Shown: positions 46,627-58,011, counted from the first letter of the stretch. The stretch: DNA of 64,000 nt from Leclercia sp. S52 (GCF_039727615.1 NZ_CP152474.1:868001-932000); one strand, 5' to 3'. Notes: a model not told the origin generated them from the sequence alone. Program-made: numbers and translations.

Positions 46627-46690
46627 AGTAAGACTCCTCGAAGAACCACATTTTGACACTGTAGCACGACAATCAGAGAAACGGGTGGCA

Positions 46691-46718
46691 ATAAAAAAAC
46701 CCCGCACCAGGCGGGGTT
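46691..46718 (-). terminator. Terminator after fadE
   Basis: Read on the minus strand, AACCCCGC and GCGGGGTT form an 8-bp stem over a five-base loop followed by a seven-base T tract (A tract 46693-46699 on the plus strand). Confidence 0.9.
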
Positions 46719-46736
46719 GTTTAGTGCTGAAACAGG

Positions 46737-49181
46737 TTAGGCGGCTTCAGGTTTACGTACGATTTCTGTCAGCTTTACCGGCTGCGTCGCCAGCTCTTCC
46801 GGGTCGAAATCATCAACGTTAATACTGCGCAGACGGCTCTCTTCAGCTTTGATCAGCAGGGCGGCTTCATCTTTATTAATGATACCGCCAGCCAGGGCCT
46901 GTTTCGCCAGCTCATCCAGGCGGGTGAACGGCAGGTTTTTGCCCAGCTGTTTGCAGATCTTCTGATGAATCGGATCGGCCGCCATCACATCCAGCAGCGC
47001 CTCTTCCAGCAGACCCACCGGGTTATGCTCGCTCGGGGTCAGATACTGGCCGCGACCGATACGGGAGCGGGTTGCGCTCGGCACCTGCAGGATCTTCGCC
47101 ACTTTATGATCCAGCTTATCGGACGGCGCCAGATAGTGACGACCGGTCGGGAAGATGACCACGCGCAGGGCACCTGCGACAAAGCGGTTCGGGAAGTTCA
47201 CCAGCAGATCGTCAATGGCCTGCTCTGCCTGATAGAGCGCATCCTGCACGCCCCAGTGCACCAGCGGCAGATCCGCTTCATGACGGCCTTCATCGTCGTA
47301 GCGTTTCAGTACCGCCGAGGCGAGGAAGATCTGGCTCAGCACATCACCCAGACGCGCGGAGATACGTTCCCGGCGTTTCAGGCTGCCGCCAAGCACCGCC
47401 ATCGACACGTCGGACAGCAGCGCAAGGTTGGCGCTCAGACGGTTCAGATGCTGATAGTAACGACGGGTCGCATCGCCGGTTGGCGTGGCGCTGGTCAAAC
47501 CGCGGGTCAGACCCAGCCAGAAGCTGCGCATTTCGTTGCTGCCGACGTGACCGATGTGTTTGAACAGCAGTTTATCGAACGCATCAACATCGTTATTCTG
47601 CGCGGCCGCCATCTCTTCCAGCACGTATGGATGGCAGCGGATCGCACCCTGACCAAAGATCATCATGCTGCGGGTCAGAATGTTGGCCCCTTCCACGGTG
47701 ATGGCAATAGGTGCGCCCTGATAGCCGCGCGCCAGGAAGTTGCCTTCGCCGAGCATAATGCCTTTGCCGCCGGCAATATCCATCGCATCAATGATCGACT
47801 GCTGCGCACGGTGGGTACAGTGGTACTTCACAATTGCCGACAGCACGGCCGGTTTCTCGCCGAGCATGATGCCGTAGGTAATCAAAGATGCTGCGGCATC
47901 CATCACGTAGGCGTTGCCTGCAATACGGGCCAGTGGCTCCTCAATCCCTTCCATCTTACCGATAGAGATTTTGAACTGACGGCGGATGTGGGCGTAAGCG
48001 CCAATCCCCATCGCCACCGATTTCAGGCCGCCGGTTGAGTTCGACGGCAGGGTAATGCCGCGGCCAACAGACAGACATTCCACCAGCATACGCCAGCCCT
48101 GACCGGCCATTTTCGGGCCGCCGATGATGTAATCAATCGGCACAAAGATATCCTGACCGCGGGTCGGGCCGTTCTGGAACGGCACGTTCAGCGGGAAGTG
48201 ACGACGACCAATTTCCACGCCCGGGGTAGAGGTAGGGATCAGCGCACAGGTAATGCCCAGATCCTCTTCACCGCCTAACAGCTTGTTCGGGTCAGAGAGT
48301 TTAAACGCCAGGCCCAGCACGGTAGCGATTGGCGCCAGAGTGATATAACGCTTGTTCCAGGTGAGGCGCATGCCCAGCACCTGCTCACCCTGCCAGTCGC
48401 CCATGCAGACCACGCCAGTATCCGGGATGGCACCGGCATCGGAACCCGCTTCCGGGCTGGTCAGTGCGAAGCAGGGGATTTCCAGACCGCGTGCCAGACG
48501 CGGCAGATAGTGATCTTTCTGCTCTTCAGTACCGTAGTGCTGCAGCAGTTCGCCCGGACCTAAGGAGTTAGGCACGCCAACGGTGATCGCCAGGATCCCG
48601 GAGACGCCAGCCAGCTTTTGCAGTACGCGAGCCTGAGCGTAAGCAGAGAACTCCAGCCCGCCGTACTCTTTCTTGATGATCATCGCGAAGAAGCGATGCT
48701 CTTTTAAAAATGCCCACAGTTCCGGCGGCAGATCGGCCATCTCATGGGTGATCTGGAAGTCATTCGCCATCCGGCAGGCTTCTTCAACCGGACCATCGAT
48801 AAACGCCTGCTCTTCAGCAGTAAGGCGCGGCTGCGGATAGTTATGCAGCTTTTTCCAGTCAGGATTACCCTGGAACAGCTCGCCTTCCCACCAGGTGGTG
48901 CCTGCATCAATCGCTTCTTTCTCGGTACGCGACATCGGCGGCATCACCTTACGGAAGCCACGAAATACCGGAGCTGAAATCAGCGACTTACGCATGGAGC
49001 GGACGTTGAACGGCACCAGCATGATTGCCAGCGGGACCAGCACCCAGGTCGTCCAGATGCCGGCGACGCCAAGCGCAGCCGTCCAGGCCAGTAAGATGAA
49101 GCTGCTCAGAAGTAAGCTGACCCGGTGATAGAACAACACCCCGAGCAGAACAACGGATAAGAGAATACTTAAAATCATCAT
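46737..49181 (-). CDS. fadE: Acyl-CoA dehydrogenase FadE
   Basis: FadE catalyses the first, FAD-dependent oxidation step of aerobic fatty acid beta-oxidation. The 814-residue protein has hydrophobic N-terminal segments (about residues 1-60), suggesting membrane association. The acyl-CoA dehydrogenase core follows ([19 protein letters not shown] near 235, [13 protein letters not shown] near 370), and then the long C-terminal DUF1974 region. The length equals E. coli FadE. A FadR-like operator lies just upstream. Confidence 0.97.
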   Translation of the reverse strand: MMILSILLSVVLLGVLFYHRVSLLLSSFILLAWTAALGVAGIWTTWVLVPLAIMLVPFNVRSMRKSLISAPVFRGFRKVMPPMSRTEKEAIDAGTTWWEGELFQGNPDWKKLHNYPQPRLTAEEQAFIDGPVEEACRMANDFQITHEMADLPPELWAFLKEHRFFAMIIKKEYGGLEFSAYAQARVLQKLAGVSGILAITVGVPNSLGPGELLQHYGTEEQKDHYLPRLARGLEIPCFALTSPEAGSDAGAIPDTGVVCMGDWQGEQVLGMRLTWNKRYITLAPIATVLGLAFKLSDPNKLLGGEEDLGITCALIPTSTPGVEIGRRHFPLNVPFQNGPTRGQDIFVPIDYIIGGPKMAGQGWRMLVECLSVGRGITLPSNSTGGLKSVAMGIGAYAHIRRQFKISIGKMEGIEEPLARIAGNAYVMDAAASLITYGIMLGEKPAVLSAIVKYHCTHRAQQSIIDAMDIAGGKGIMLGEGNFLARGYQGAPIAITVEGANILTRSMMIFGQGAIRCHPYVLEEMAAAQNNDVDAFDKLLFKHIGHVGSNEMRSFWLGLTRGLTSATPTGDATRRYYQHLNRLSANLALLSDVSMAVLGGSLKRRERISARLGDVLSQIFLASAVLKRYDDEGRHEADLPLVHWGVQDALYQAEQAIDDLLVNFPNRFVAGALRVVIFPTGRHYLAPSDKLDHKVAKILQVPSATRSRIGRGQYLTPSEHNPVGLLEEALLDVMAADPIHQKICKQLGKNLPFTRLDELAKQALAGGIINKDEAALLIKAEESRLRSINVDDFDPEELATQPVKLTEIVRKPEAA

Positions 49182-49203
49182 AAAGAAATGCTCCCTGTCT
49201 TGT

Positions 49204-49220
49204 AGGAGGTCTGACCACTT
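49204..49220 (-). promoter_or_regulatory. Probable FadR operator upstream of fadE
   Basis: AGGAGGTCTGACCACTT resembles the 17-bp FadR consensus, with the GGTC-N-GAC core exact, and lies 23-39 bases upstream of the fadE ATG. In E. coli, FadR represses fadE until acyl-CoA is present. Confidence 0.7.
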
Positions 49221-49419
49221 GTGATGATATGGTTGTAGTGGATGTTATTTCTTTTAGCAATGCATTCACAAAATAATTACAACCTGGTTCACATTGTTCA
49301 TGTTTTACGCGGCACAAATAAGCAAAACGCCCGTCGATTCATGCGGCTTTAGCTTCTCGCTTTTCCCGCTATCCGGTAAACTTGCTCTGTTATTTCATCA
49401 ATACTGAAGGATTATCCTC

Positions 49420-49998
49420 ATGTACCAGGATCTTATTCGTAACGAACTGAACGAAGCGGCGGAAACGCTGGCTAACTTTCTGAAAGATGAAGCCAATATT
49501 CACGCTATTCAGCGCGCGGCGGTCCTGCTGGCCGACAGCTTCAAAGCGGGCGGTAAAGTGCTCTCCTGCGGCAATGGCGGTTCACATTGCGATGCCATGC
49601 ACTTTGCCGAAGAGCTGACCGGTCGTTATCGTGAAAACCGCCCGGGCTACCCGGCGATTGCGATCTCTGATGTCAGCCACATCTCCTGCGTGGGCAATGA
49701 CTTCGGTTACGATCACATCTTCTCCCGCTATGTTGAAGCGGTGGGCCGTGAAGGGGATGTCCTGCTGGGGATTTCCACCTCCGGCAACTCCGGCAACGTG
49801 ATCAAGGCAATTGACGCGGCACGTGAGAAGGGGATGAAAGTCATCACTCTGACCGGCAAAGACGGCGGCAAAATGGCCGGTACGGCGGATATCGAAATTC
49901 GCGTGCCTCACTTCGGTTACGCTGACCGTATTCAGGAAATTCATATCAAAGTTATTCACATCCTGATCCAGCTGATCGAAAAAGAGATGGTTAAATAA
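49420..49998 (+). CDS. gmhA: Sedoheptulose-7-phosphate isomerase
   Basis: GmhA (LpcA) converts sedoheptulose 7-phosphate to D-glycero-D-manno-heptose 7-phosphate, the first step of ADP-heptose synthesis for LPS. The SIS-domain protein is 192 residues, as in E. coli, with [21 protein letters not shown] (about residues 51-71) and [11 protein letters not shown] (about 119-129) forming the sugar-phosphate site. gmhB, two steps on, is at 30,035. Confidence 0.97.
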   Translation: MYQDLIRNELNEAAETLANFLKDEANIHAIQRAAVLLADSFKAGGKVLSCGNGGSHCDAMHFAEELTGRYRENRPGYPAIAISDVSHISCVGNDFGYDHIFSRYVEAVGREGDVLLGISTSGNSGNVIKAIDAAREKGMKVITLTGKDGGKMAGTADIEIRVPHFGYADRIQEIHIKVIHILIQLIEKEMVK

Positions 49999-50007
49999 GA
50001 CTTCGCT

Positions 50008-50026
50008 GGGGGGGTTAGCGCCCCCC
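50008..50026 (+). other. G-rich/C-rich hairpin between gmhA and yafJ
   Basis: Seven G (50008-50014) face six C (50021-50026) over TTAGCG, next to the yafJ ribosome site. With no T tract it is probably not a terminator. The G7 count here should be treated with caution, given the tract errors elsewhere. Confidence 0.5.
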
Positions 50027-50045
50027 GCTGTTGTGGAGGTGATGT

Positions 50046-50813
50046 ATGTGCGAACTGCTCGGGATGAGCGCCAATGTGCCGACCGATATCTGCTTTAGTT
50101 TCACCGGGCTGGTGCAGCGCGGTGGAGGAACCGGGCCGCATAAAGACGGCTGGGGTATCACCTTCTACGAAGGGAAAGGCTGTCGCACGTTCAAGGATCC
50201 ACAACCCAGCTTCAACTCACCGATAGCCAAACTGGTGCAGGATTATCCGATTAAATCCCGCTCGGTGGTGGCCCACATTCGCCAGGCCAACCGCGGCGAA
50301 GTCGCGCTGGAAAACACCCATCCGTTTACCCGCGAGCTGTGGGGACGCAACTGGACCTACGCCCATAACGGCCAGCTGAGCGGCTATAAGTCGCTGGAAA
50401 CCGGCAACTTCCGCCCGGTAGGGGAAACCGACAGTGAAAAGGCCTTCTGCTGGCTGCTGCACAAGCTGACCGAGCGTTATCCCCGTACCCCCAGCAACAT
50501 GACCGCGGTGTTTAAATACATTGCGTCGCTGGCGTCCGAGCTACGTGAGAAGGGCGTGTTCAACATGCTGTTGTCTGACGGGCGCTACGTGATGGCGTTC
50601 TGCTCCACGAACCTGTTCTGGATCACCCGGCGGGCACCGTTCGGCGTGGCAAAGCTTCTGGATCAGGATGTGGAAATTGATTTTCAGACAGAGACCACAC
50701 CGAACGATGTGGTCACTGTGATTGCGACGCAGCCGCTGACGGGCAACGAAACCTGGCAAAAGATTATGCCAGGCGAGTGGATCTTATTTTGTCTCGGGGA
50801 GCGCGTAGTTTGA
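50046..50813 (+). CDS. yafJ: Class II glutamine amidotransferase-like protein YafJ
   Basis: The 255-residue protein begins MCELLGM, so Cys2 becomes the N-terminal nucleophile after methionine removal, as in Ntn-hydrolase amidotransferases. [16 protein letters not shown] and WTYAHNGQL are further conserved active-site blocks. There is no synthetase domain, so the acceptor reaction is unknown. GTGGAGG precedes the ATG. Its 3' end overlaps the 3' end of convergent yafK by 30 bases. Confidence 0.92.
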   Translation: MCELLGMSANVPTDICFSFTGLVQRGGGTGPHKDGWGITFYEGKGCRTFKDPQPSFNSPIAKLVQDYPIKSRSVVAHIRQANRGEVALENTHPFTRELWGRNWTYAHNGQLSGYKSLETGNFRPVGETDSEKAFCWLLHKLTERYPRTPSNMTAVFKYIASLASELREKGVFNMLLSDGRYVMAFCSTNLFWITRRAPFGVAKLLDQDVEIDFQTETTPNDVVTVIATQPLTGNETWQKIMPGEWILFCLGERVV

Positions 50814-51524
50814 CGCCAGCTGTGGCTGGACGACTTCGTGGCTCAGCGGCTTGCTGACTACGTAACGTCCATCCACTACCGAAACGGTCGGCGGCTTACG
50901 CGTCTGCTGGAAGTAATCATAACCTGGCTTCAACTGCTTCCAGAAATCCGCGTAGTACGAGGTTTTGTGACGCGCCATATTGGCGTCGGTCATCCGGAAC
51001 GGATAGATGCTTACCTGCACCGCAGACTGGCCAAACACCAGCGCGCCGGTCACAAACTGGAAGATCTCATCAATCCCGCTGTCGGTCATGGCGTAGCAGC
51101 CAACGGAAACACAGGCTCCGTGGATCATCAGGTATTTACCGTCATAACCATGGGCACGGTCATAGGCATTAGGGAAGCCGATGTTGATGGCTTTATAGAA
51201 GCGGCTGTCTGGTTTGAGCTGGCTGCGCTGAACGCTGTAGAACCCCTCCGGGCTTTTAAAATCGCCCTGACGCTGTTTCGGGCCGAGGCCGCCGGAGTAG
51301 TTACAGATTTTATAGCTGTCCAGCAGCTGATACGTCTCACCCATCTTCACGTACAGGTCTAACGTGCGCTCTTCCTTAAAGATCTGGATATAGACCGGAG
51401 AGCCCATCAACTGCTGCTTGTATTCTTTGCTTACAGGCGTCGTAGAGCTGTTGCTGCTGAGCAGCCCGGCAAACGAAACGCACGGAATAAGAAGCATCGC
51501 AATGAACAATGCGATTTTACGCAT
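50784..51524 (-). CDS. dpaA: L,D-transpeptidase-like murein amidase DpaA (YafK/LdtF)
   Basis: In E. coli the protein YafK detaches Braun lipoprotein from peptidoglycan. A signal peptide ends VSFAG near residue 20. The YkuD-fold catalytic motif is visible as [12 protein letters not shown] (about residues 132-143), with the reactive cysteine. I start at ATG 51524 (MRKIALFIA), giving 246 residues as in E. coli; the frame open to 51599 is unsupported. It converges with yafJ and lies back to back with the nqr operon. Confidence 0.93.
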   Translation of the reverse strand: MRKIALFIAMLLIPCVSFAGLLSSNSSTTPVSKEYKQQLMGSPVYIQIFKEERTLDLYVKMGETYQLLDSYKICNYSGGLGPKQRQGDFKSPEGFYSVQRSQLKPDSRFYKAINIGFPNAYDRAHGYDGKYLMIHGACVSVGCYAMTDSGIDEIFQFVTGALVFGQSAVQVSIYPFRMTDANMARHKTSYYADFWKQLKPGYDYFQQTRKPPTVSVVDGRYVVSKPLSHEVVQPQLASNYALPETK

Positions 51525-51949
51525 ACTACATGTTCCTTGATAAAACATAACCAACTTGCCAGGACGGCAAAAGAGACCCGAAATCAGATTTATCTGCATT
51601 AGGCGTGCTCACATTAGCACCACTGCATTTTTTCGCAAGCGTCAGCACGTCGGTTTACAAAATAGTTTTACCTTATAACCTGGTTTAACCTCGCTGGCTT
51701 TGAGAACTTTGCGTAATCGGTCGCATTTTAGCACCCGCCGCTGCGTTATCGCTGCCGCCCGATCGGTGAAAATGGTACACTGCGCCCGTCTTATGACCGA
51801 AGGGTAAGAAAGGAAGCTTTTTCAGGATCATCCGCGATCCTGCTGGTCACACGGGCGAGTTCTCGCCGCCTTTCTTCATCCTGTGCAACGACTTCTGACT
51901 CGTCCGGCTTTCTGGCCGGAACGGTTATTCATGGATAACAAATAACACT
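51525..51949 (+). promoter_or_regulatory. 425-base gap with nqr promoter and structured leader
   Basis: This gap lies between divergent yafK and nqrA. An extended -10 element (TGGTACACT, 51773-51781) could start a leader of about 160 bases. In it AAGAAAGG (51806-51813) can pair with CCTTTCTT (51869-51876), enclosing a 7-bp hairpin (51823-51829 with 51836-51842) and a 5-bp hairpin (51854-51858 with 51863-51867), as in a three-way junction. A further hairpin (51903-51908 with 51915-51920) follows. A mini-ORF of four sense codons ends four bases before the nqrA ATG, whose own ribosome site is weak. No gene was recognised in the gap. Confidence 0.5.
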
Positions 51950-53293
51950 ATGATTAGAATCAGAAAAGGACTTGATTTGCCGATTTCCGGCATCCCCGTA
52001 CAGCAGATTTCGCCCTGTGCGACACCTCGCCATGTGGCGATCCTCGGGGACGACTATGTGGGTATACGTCCCACCATGCTGGTGCAGGAAGGCGACAGCG
52101 TCATTAAGGGCCAGGCGCTATTCGAGGATAAAAAAAATCCCGGCGTTCTGTTTACCGCACCCGCCAGCGGGACGATCGCGGCTATCCATCGCGGCGAGCG
52201 CCGGGTGTTGCAATCGGTGGTGATCCGCGTGGAAGGCGATCGCCAGCGCGAGTTTACTCGCCACGATGTCGCTGAACTGCCCACGCTCTCCCGCCAGGCC
52301 GTGCAGGCGCAGCTGCTGGAGTCAGGCCTGTGGACGGCGCTGCGTACCCGTCCCTTCAGCAAAACCCCGGTGCCCGGCACCGTGCCGGCTGCCATTTTCG
52401 TCACCGCCATGGACACCAATCCCCTTAGCGCCGACCCGCAGCCGATTATCCTGGCGCAGCGTCAGGCATTTGATGCCGGGCTGACGATCCTCACGCGCCT
52501 GACGGAGGGCAAAGTACATGTCTGCCAGGCGGGCGGCGGCAAGCTGGGCGGACATCCGCAGGGGAAAGTGACGTTTAACGCCTTCGCCGGGCCACATCCG
52601 GCAGGCTTGCCAGGGACGCACATCCATTTCCTGGAAGCCGTCAGCCTGACAAAACAGGTCTGGCATCTGAACTACCAGGACGTTATCGCCATCGGCAAAC
52701 AGTTCCTCACCGGCGAGCTTTGCACCGAGCGGGTTATCGCTCTGGGCGGCCCGCAGATGCGCAACCCGCGCCTGGTGCGCACCTGCCTGGGCGCAGACAT
52801 CAACGACCTGCTGGTGGACGAAACCCTGGAGGGCGAAAACCGTCATATTTCGGGTTCCGTACTGAGCGGCAGGCATGCCACAGGCGCGCAGGCCTGGCTC
52901 GGGCGCTTTCATTTACAGGTCAGCGTGGTAAGAGAAGGGCGCGAGAAAGAGCTGTTTGGCTGGGTGATGCCCGGCAGAGAGAAGTTCTCCGTTACCCGCA
53001 CCACGCTGGGCCACTTCCTGCGCAACAAGCTGTTTAACTTCTCCACCGATACCAACGGCGGCGAGCGGGCGATGGTGCCTATCGGCAACTACGAGCGCGT
53101 GATGCCGCTCGATATCCTGCCGACCCTGCTGCTGCGCGATCTGCTGGCGGGCGATACCGATGGCGCTCAGGCGCTGGGTTGCCTTGAGCTGGACGAAGAA
53201 GATCTGGCGCTGTGCACCTACGTTTGTCCCGGTAAATACGAATACGGACCGGTATTGCGCGAGGTGTTAACCCGCATTGAGCAGGAAGGATAA
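51950..53293 (+). CDS. nqrA: Na+-translocating NADH:quinone reductase subunit A
   Basis: NqrA is the large peripheral subunit on the cytoplasmic side of the sodium-pumping NADH dehydrogenase, without a cofactor of its own. The 447-residue product matches the family length; [10 protein letters not shown] at the N-terminus and [16 protein letters not shown] at the C-terminus are typical. It leads a seven-gene operon with overlapping or closely spaced genes. The ATG has only a weak upstream purine stretch. Confidence 0.96.
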   Translation: MIRIRKGLDLPISGIPVQQISPCATPRHVAILGDDYVGIRPTMLVQEGDSVIKGQALFEDKKNPGVLFTAPASGTIAAIHRGERRVLQSVVIRVEGDRQREFTRHDVAELPTLSRQAVQAQLLESGLWTALRTRPFSKTPVPGTVPAAIFVTAMDTNPLSADPQPIILAQRQAFDAGLTILTRLTEGKVHVCQAGGGKLGGHPQGKVTFNAFAGPHPAGLPGTHIHFLEAVSLTKQVWHLNYQDVIAIGKQFLTGELCTERVIALGGPQMRNPRLVRTCLGADINDLLVDETLEGENRHISGSVLSGRHATGAQAWLGRFHLQVSVVREGREKELFGWVMPGREKFSVTRTTLGHFLRNKLFNFSTDTNGGERAMVPIGNYERVMPLDILPTLLLRDLLAGDTDGAQALGCLELDEEDLALCTYVCPGKYEYGPVLREVLTRIEQEG

Positions 53294-53296
53294 CTG

Positions 53297-54535
53297 ATGG
53301 GCCTGAAACATTTCATTGAAAAGCTGGAGCCGCACTTTACCCAAGGCGGCAAGCTGGAAAAGTATTACCCGCTGTTTGAAGCGACCGCGACGCTCCTCTA
53401 TACGCCAGGCCAGGTCACCAAAGGGGCCGCGCACGTGCGCGACGGCATCGACCTCAAGCGCATGATGATCCTCGTCTGGTTCGCGGTGTTCCCGGCGATG
53501 TTCTGGGGCATGTACAACGTCGGCCTGCAGACCATCCCGGCGCTGACGCATCTGTATGATGCCCAGCAGCTGCCGCAGATTATCGCAGGCGACTGGCACT
53601 ACCGGGTGGCGCAGATGCTGGGCGTCAGCTTTACCCCTGATGCCGGTTGGATCAGCATGATGACCCTGGGGGCGGTCTACTTCCTGCCCATCTACCTGAC
53701 GGTATTTCTGGTCGGCGGCTTCTGGGAAGTGCTGTTCGCGATTATCCGCAAGCACGAGATCAACGAAGGCTTCTTTGTCACCTCCATTCTGTTTGCCCTG
53801 ATTGTGCCGCCAACGTTGCCGCTGTGGCAGGCGGCGATGGGCATCAGCTTTGGCGTGGTGATGGCGAAGGAGATCTTCGGCGGTACCGGCCGCAACTTCC
53901 TTAACCCGGCCCTTGCCGGACGCGCGTTCCTGTTCTTTGCCTACCCGGCGCAAATCTCCGGCGATCTGGTCTGGTCGGCGGCAGACGGCTTTTCCGGTGC
54001 GACGCCGCTGTCGCAGTGGGCCGCCCACGGTGGCGAGGCGCTGGTCAACAACGCCACCGGGCAGCCGGTCAGCTGGTTCGATGCCTTTATCGGCACCATC
54101 CCGGGCTCGATAGGTGAAGTCTCGACCCTGATGATCCTGATTGGCGGCGCCATTATTCTGTTTGGCCGCGTCGCCTCCTGGCGCATTGTGGCGGGCGTGA
54201 TGCTCGGCATGATCCTCACCGCGACGCTGTTTAACCTGATTGGCTCGGCGACCAACCCGATGTTTGCCATGCCGTGGTACTGGCATCTGGTGCTGGGCGG
54301 TTTTGCCTTCGGCATGATGTTTATGGCCACCGACCCGGTGTCGGCCTCCTTTACCGACAAAGGCAAATGGTGGTACGGGGCGCTGATTGGCGTGATGTGC
54401 GTGCTTATCCGCGTGGTGAACCCGGCCTATCCGGAAGGGATGATGCTGGCGATCCTGTTCGCCAACCTGTTTGCGCCGCTGTTCGATTACCTGGTAGTAC
54501 GGGCCAACATCAAACGGAGGAAGGCGCGTGGCTGA
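53297..54535 (+). CDS. nqrB: Na+-translocating NADH:quinone reductase subunit B
   Basis: NqrB is the main membrane subunit, carrying a covalent FMN and riboflavin and forming the sodium and quinone sites. The 412-residue product has about ten hydrophobic segments. The SGAT flavinylation motif is in [10 protein letters not shown] near residue 236. It begins 3 bases after nqrA and overlaps nqrC by 8 bases. Confidence 0.97.
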   Translation: MGLKHFIEKLEPHFTQGGKLEKYYPLFEATATLLYTPGQVTKGAAHVRDGIDLKRMMILVWFAVFPAMFWGMYNVGLQTIPALTHLYDAQQLPQIIAGDWHYRVAQMLGVSFTPDAGWISMMTLGAVYFLPIYLTVFLVGGFWEVLFAIIRKHEINEGFFVTSILFALIVPPTLPLWQAAMGISFGVVMAKEIFGGTGRNFLNPALAGRAFLFFAYPAQISGDLVWSAADGFSGATPLSQWAAHGGEALVNNATGQPVSWFDAFIGTIPGSIGEVSTLMILIGGAIILFGRVASWRIVAGVMLGMILTATLFNLIGSATNPMFAMPWYWHLVLGGFAFGMMFMATDPVSASFTDKGKWWYGALIGVMCVLIRVVNPAYPEGMMLAILFANLFAPLFDYLVVRANIKRRKARG

Positions 54536-55322
54536 GATAAAAAATAATGACAGCATCGGCAAGACGCTGATGGTGGTCGTCGTGCTGTGTCTGGTCTGCT
54601 CCATCGTGGTGGCGGGCTCTGCGGTAGGCCTCAAGTCGCGCCAGCAGGAGCAACGCGCTCTCGACAAGCAGCGTAACATTCTGGCGGTGGCCGGGCTGAT
54701 GCAGGGCGAAATGAGCGCCGATGATGTGGCGCAGATCTTTGCTGAACGCATCACGCCGCGTCTGGTGGATCTCAATACCGGCGAGCTGCTGGAGAGCGAT
54801 CCGTCCAGCTACAACCAGGCGCAGGCGCTGAAAGATCCGCAGCGCAGCACCGAACTTGAAGCCAGCCAGGATCCGGCTGGCATTAAGCGCCGCAGCAATA
54901 CGGCGGAGATCTATCTGGTGCGCGATGAGCAAAAGCGCGTTCAGGAGCTGGTCCTGCCGGTGTACGGCAACGGGCTGTGGTCGATGATGTATGCCTTTGT
55001 CGCCCTCAACACCGATGGCCGCACGGTTAAAGGCATCACTTACTACGATCAGGGCGAAACCCCCGGGCTGGGCGGTGAAGTGGAAAACCCGGCCTGGCGG
55101 GCGCAGTTTGTCGGCAAAAAAGTGCTGAATGATAACGGCCAGCCGGCGCTGAAGGTGATGAAAGGGGCCGCGCGACCGGGCGATGAGTACGCCGTCGATG
55201 GCCTGTCCGGTGCCACGCTGACCTCAAACGGCGTGCAGCACAGCTTTGATTTCTGGATGGGTGAGCTGGGTTTTGGACCCTTTCTTAAAAAGGTACGTGA
55301 AGGAGAGCTGAACAATGGCTGA
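54528..55322 (+). CDS. nqrC: Na+-translocating NADH:quinone reductase subunit C
   Basis: NqrC has one N-terminal membrane helix (about residues 12-35) and a periplasmic FMN-binding domain with covalent FMN on the threonine of SGAT in [12 protein letters not shown] (about 221-232). The 264-residue length is usual. GGAGG precedes the start inside the end of nqrB. Attachment of FMN needs ApbE, which is not in this window. Confidence 0.96.
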   Translation: MAEIKNNDSIGKTLMVVVVLCLVCSIVVAGSAVGLKSRQQEQRALDKQRNILAVAGLMQGEMSADDVAQIFAERITPRLVDLNTGELLESDPSSYNQAQALKDPQRSTELEASQDPAGIKRRSNTAEIYLVRDEQKRVQELVLPVYGNGLWSMMYAFVALNTDGRTVKGITYYDQGETPGLGGEVENPAWRAQFVGKKVLNDNGQPALKVMKGAARPGDEYAVDGLSGATLTSNGVQHSFDFWMGELGFGPFLKKVREGELNNG

Positions 55323-55953
55323 TGCGGGCGAACTGAAAGAAGTTAAACGGGTTCTTATCGGGCCGCTCATCGCCAACAACCCGATCACCCTGCAGGTGCT
55401 GGGCGTCTGTTCAGCGCTGGCGGTCACCACCAAGCTGGAAACTGCGGTGGTGATGACCCTGGCCGTCACCCTGGTGACGGCGTTTTCCAGCATGTTCATC
55501 TCGATGATCCGCCACCACATCCCCAACAGCGTGCGCATCATCGTGCAGATGGCGATCATCGCCTCGCTGGTGATCGTGGTGGATCAACTGTTGCGGGCCT
55601 TTGCCTACGAAACCTCAAAACAGCTGTCGGTATTTGTCGGCCTGATCATCACCAACTGCATCGTGATGGGGCGCGCAGAAGCCTATGCCATGAAAATGCC
55701 GCCGCTGGCGAGCTTTATGGACGGCATCGGCAACGGTCTCGGCTATGGCGTGATCCTGCTGACGGTCGGTTTTCTGCGTGAGCTCATCGGCAGCGGCAAG
55801 CTGTTTGGCATCACCGTGCTCGATACCGTGCAAAACGGCGGCTGGTATCTGCCGAACGGCCTGTTCCTGCTGGCTCCCAGCGCGTTCTTCATTATCGGTT
55901 TGCTGATCTGGGCGGTGAGAACCTGGCGCCCCGAGCAGCAGGAAAAGGAGTAA
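55315..55953 (+). CDS. nqrD: Na+-translocating NADH:quinone reductase subunit D
   Basis: NqrD is a six-helix membrane subunit, homologous to RnfE/RsxE, that with NqrE holds an iron centre in the membrane. The 212-residue protein has the paired cysteine regions [13 protein letters not shown] and [12 protein letters not shown], which carry the ligands. It overlaps nqrC by 8 bases. Confidence 0.96.
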   Translation: MADAGELKEVKRVLIGPLIANNPITLQVLGVCSALAVTTKLETAVVMTLAVTLVTAFSSMFISMIRHHIPNSVRIIVQMAIIASLVIVVDQLLRAFAYETSKQLSVFVGLIITNCIVMGRAEAYAMKMPPLASFMDGIGNGLGYGVILLTVGFLRELIGSGKLFGITVLDTVQNGGWYLPNGLFLLAPSAFFIIGLLIWAVRTWRPEQQEKE

Positions 55954-55959
55954 CCGACA

Positions 55960-56556
55960 ATGGCTCATTACCTGAGTTTGTTTGTGCGGGCGGTGTTTGT
56001 TGAAAACATGGCGCTCGCGTTTTTCCTCGGCATGTGTACCTTCCTTGCTGTCTCGAAAAAGGTGTCGACCGCCTTCGGCCTGGGCGTTGCCGTTACGGTG
56101 GTGCTGGGGCTGTCGGTTCCCATCAACAATCTGGTCTTTAACCTGGTGCTGCGCGACGGCGCGCTGGTGGATGGCGTTGATCTGAGTTTCCTCAACTTCA
56201 TCACCTTTATTGGCGTGATTGCGGCGCTTGTGCAGATCCTGGAGATGATCCTCGATAAATACTTCCCGTCACTCTACACGGCGCTGGGGATCTTCCTGCC
56301 GCTGATCGCCGTGAACTGCGCCATCTTCGGCGGCGTGTCGTTCATGGTGCAGCGTGATTACAACTTTAGCGAGTCGGTGGTATACGGCTTCGGCTCCGGC
56401 ATTGGCTGGATGCTGGCTATCGTGACGATGGCGGGCCTGCGCGAAAAAATGAAGTATGCCAACGTGCCGGCCGGGTTGCGCGGCTTAGGGATCACCTTTA
56501 TCACCACCGGTCTGATGGCGCTGGGCTTCATGTCCTTCTCCGGTGTGCAGCTGTAA
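55960..56556 (+). CDS. nqrE: Na+-translocating NADH:quinone reductase subunit E
   Basis: NqrE is the antiparallel partner of NqrD and homologous to RnfA/RsxA. The 198-residue product has six membrane segments, with the cysteine regions [13 protein letters not shown] and AVNCAIFGG providing iron ligands. It is 6 bases after nqrD. Confidence 0.96.
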   Translation: MAHYLSLFVRAVFVENMALAFFLGMCTFLAVSKKVSTAFGLGVAVTVVLGLSVPINNLVFNLVLRDGALVDGVDLSFLNFITFIGVIAALVQILEMILDKYFPSLYTALGIFLPLIAVNCAIFGGVSFMVQRDYNFSESVVYGFGSGIGWMLAIVTMAGLREKMKYANVPAGLRGLGITFITTGLMALGFMSFSGVQL

Positions 56557-56567
56557 GGGCTAAATGT

Positions 56568-57791
56568 ATGGAAATTATACTTGGCGTAGTGATGTTCACG
56601 CTGATTGTGCTGGTGCTCTCGGGGCTGATCCTGGTGGCGCGGTCAAAGCTGGTGAACTCCGGCGATGTGATCATCGAGATTAACGATGAGGCGGATAAGC
56701 AGATCCGCACCCCTGCGGGCGATAAGCTGCTGAACACCCTCTCCGGCAATGGCATTTTTATCTCTTCTGCCTGCGGCGGCGGTGGCTCCTGTGGACAGTG
56801 TCGGGTCACGGTTAAAGAGGGCGGCGGGGATATTCTGCCGACCGAGCTGTCGCACATCAGCAAGCGTGAGGCGAAAGAGGGCTGCCGTCTGGCCTGTCAG
56901 GTGGCAGTGCGCCAGAACATGAAGATTGAGCTGCCGGAGGAGATCTTCGGCGTGAAAAAGTGGCAGTGCGAGGTTATCTCTAACGATAATAAGGCCACCT
57001 TCATTAAAGAGCTGAAGCTGCGCGTTCCCGATGGGGAAGACGTGCCGTTCCGCGCGGGCGGCTACATTCAGATCGAATGTCCGGAGCATACCGTCGCATA
57101 CAAAGACTTTGACGTGCCGGACGAGTACCGCGGCGACTGGGACAAATTCAATCTGTTCCGCTTTGTCTCTGAGGTGAAAGAGCCGACGCTGCGCGCCTAC
57201 TCCATGGCCAACTACCCGGACGAGAAAGGCATCATCATGCTCAACGTGCGTATCGCCACGCCGCCGCCGGGCGTACCGGATGCGCCGCCGGGGATCATGT
57301 CGTCCTATATCTGGTCGCTGAAGGCCGGGGATAAGGTCACCATTTCCGGGCCGTTTGGTGAGTTTTTTGCCAAAGAGACCGACGCCGAAATGGTGTTTAT
57401 TGGCGGGGGCGCCGGGATGGCGCCGATGCGTTCGCATATCTTCGACCAGCTTAAGCGCCTCGGCAGTCAACGTAAGATCAGCTTCTGGTACGGCGCCCGC
57501 TCGCTGCGGGAGATGTTCTATCAGGAGGAGTTTGAACAGCTGGCGCGGGATAACCCGAACTTCAGTTTCCACATTGCGCTGTCCGATCCGCAGCCGGAAG
57601 ATAACTGGACCGGCTATACCGGGTTCATCCATAACGTGCTGTATGAAAACTACCTCAAACATCACGCCGCGCCGGAAGACTGTGAGTTCTACATGTGCGG
57701 GCCGCCAATGATGAACGCCGCCGTGATCAAAATGCTGCAGGATCTCGGCGTGGAAGATGAGAACATCATGCTGGATGATTTTGGAGGCTGA
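56568..57791 (+). CDS. nqrF: Na+-translocating NADH:quinone reductase subunit F
   Basis: NqrF takes electrons from NADH. It has one N-terminal membrane helix, then a 2Fe-2S domain with cysteines in [14 protein letters not shown] (about residues 69-82) and CRLACQ (about 108-113). A FAD domain with RAYSMANYP follows, then an NADH domain with [11 protein letters not shown] and a C-terminal YMCGPPMM. The 407-residue length is standard. Confidence 0.97.
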   Translation: MEIILGVVMFTLIVLVLSGLILVARSKLVNSGDVIIEINDEADKQIRTPAGDKLLNTLSGNGIFISSACGGGGSCGQCRVTVKEGGGDILPTELSHISKREAKEGCRLACQVAVRQNMKIELPEEIFGVKKWQCEVISNDNKATFIKELKLRVPDGEDVPFRAGGYIQIECPEHTVAYKDFDVPDEYRGDWDKFNLFRFVSEVKEPTLRAYSMANYPDEKGIIMLNVRIATPPPGVPDAPPGIMSSYIWSLKAGDKVTISGPFGEFFAKETDAEMVFIGGGAGMAPMRSHIFDQLKRLGSQRKISFWYGARSLREMFYQEEFEQLARDNPNFSFHIALSDPQPEDNWTGYTGFIHNVLYENYLKHHAAPEDCEFYMCGPPMMNAAVIKMLQDLGVEDENIMLDDFGG

Positions 57792-58006
57792 TGATGGTGA
57801 CCTTCCTGCTGACCTTTGCGATCTTTGTTCTGGTGATATTTGGCATGTCGCTCGGCTGGATTATCAAGCGCAAAAGCATTCAGGGCAGCTGCGGCGGCAT
57901 CTCCTCGCTGGGGATGGATAAAGTCTGCGACTGCCCGGAGCCCTGCGACGCGCGTAAAAAGCGCATGGAACGCGAAGCTCAGCGCCAGCAAAACCGGATC
58001 CTCTGA
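57791..58006 (+). CDS. nqrM: Na+-NQR maturation protein NqrM
   Basis: This 71-residue protein (DUF539) has an N-terminal membrane helix and a cluster of cysteines (SCGG, VCDCPEPCD). In Vibrio it is needed to assemble the NqrD/E iron centre. The ATG overlaps the nqrF stop by one base, and a second ATG at 57794 is possible. A strong terminator follows. Its presence suggests that the operon is functional. Confidence 0.93.
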   Translation: MMVTFLLTFAIFVLVIFGMSLGWIIKRKSIQGSCGGISSLGMDKVCDCPEPCDARKKRMEREAQRQQNRIL

Positions 58007-58011
58007 ACGAA

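Noticed and set aside
51772..51807. Leader peptide upstream of nqrA (ATG to TAA, 11 sense codons)
   Set aside because: It overlaps the likely -10 element, so it would not be transcribed whole; it also lacks a ribosome site.
53267..54775. 502-codon open frame antisense to nqrB and nqrC
   Set aside because: It lies opposite two well-conserved membrane genes, with low-complexity charged translation and no motif.
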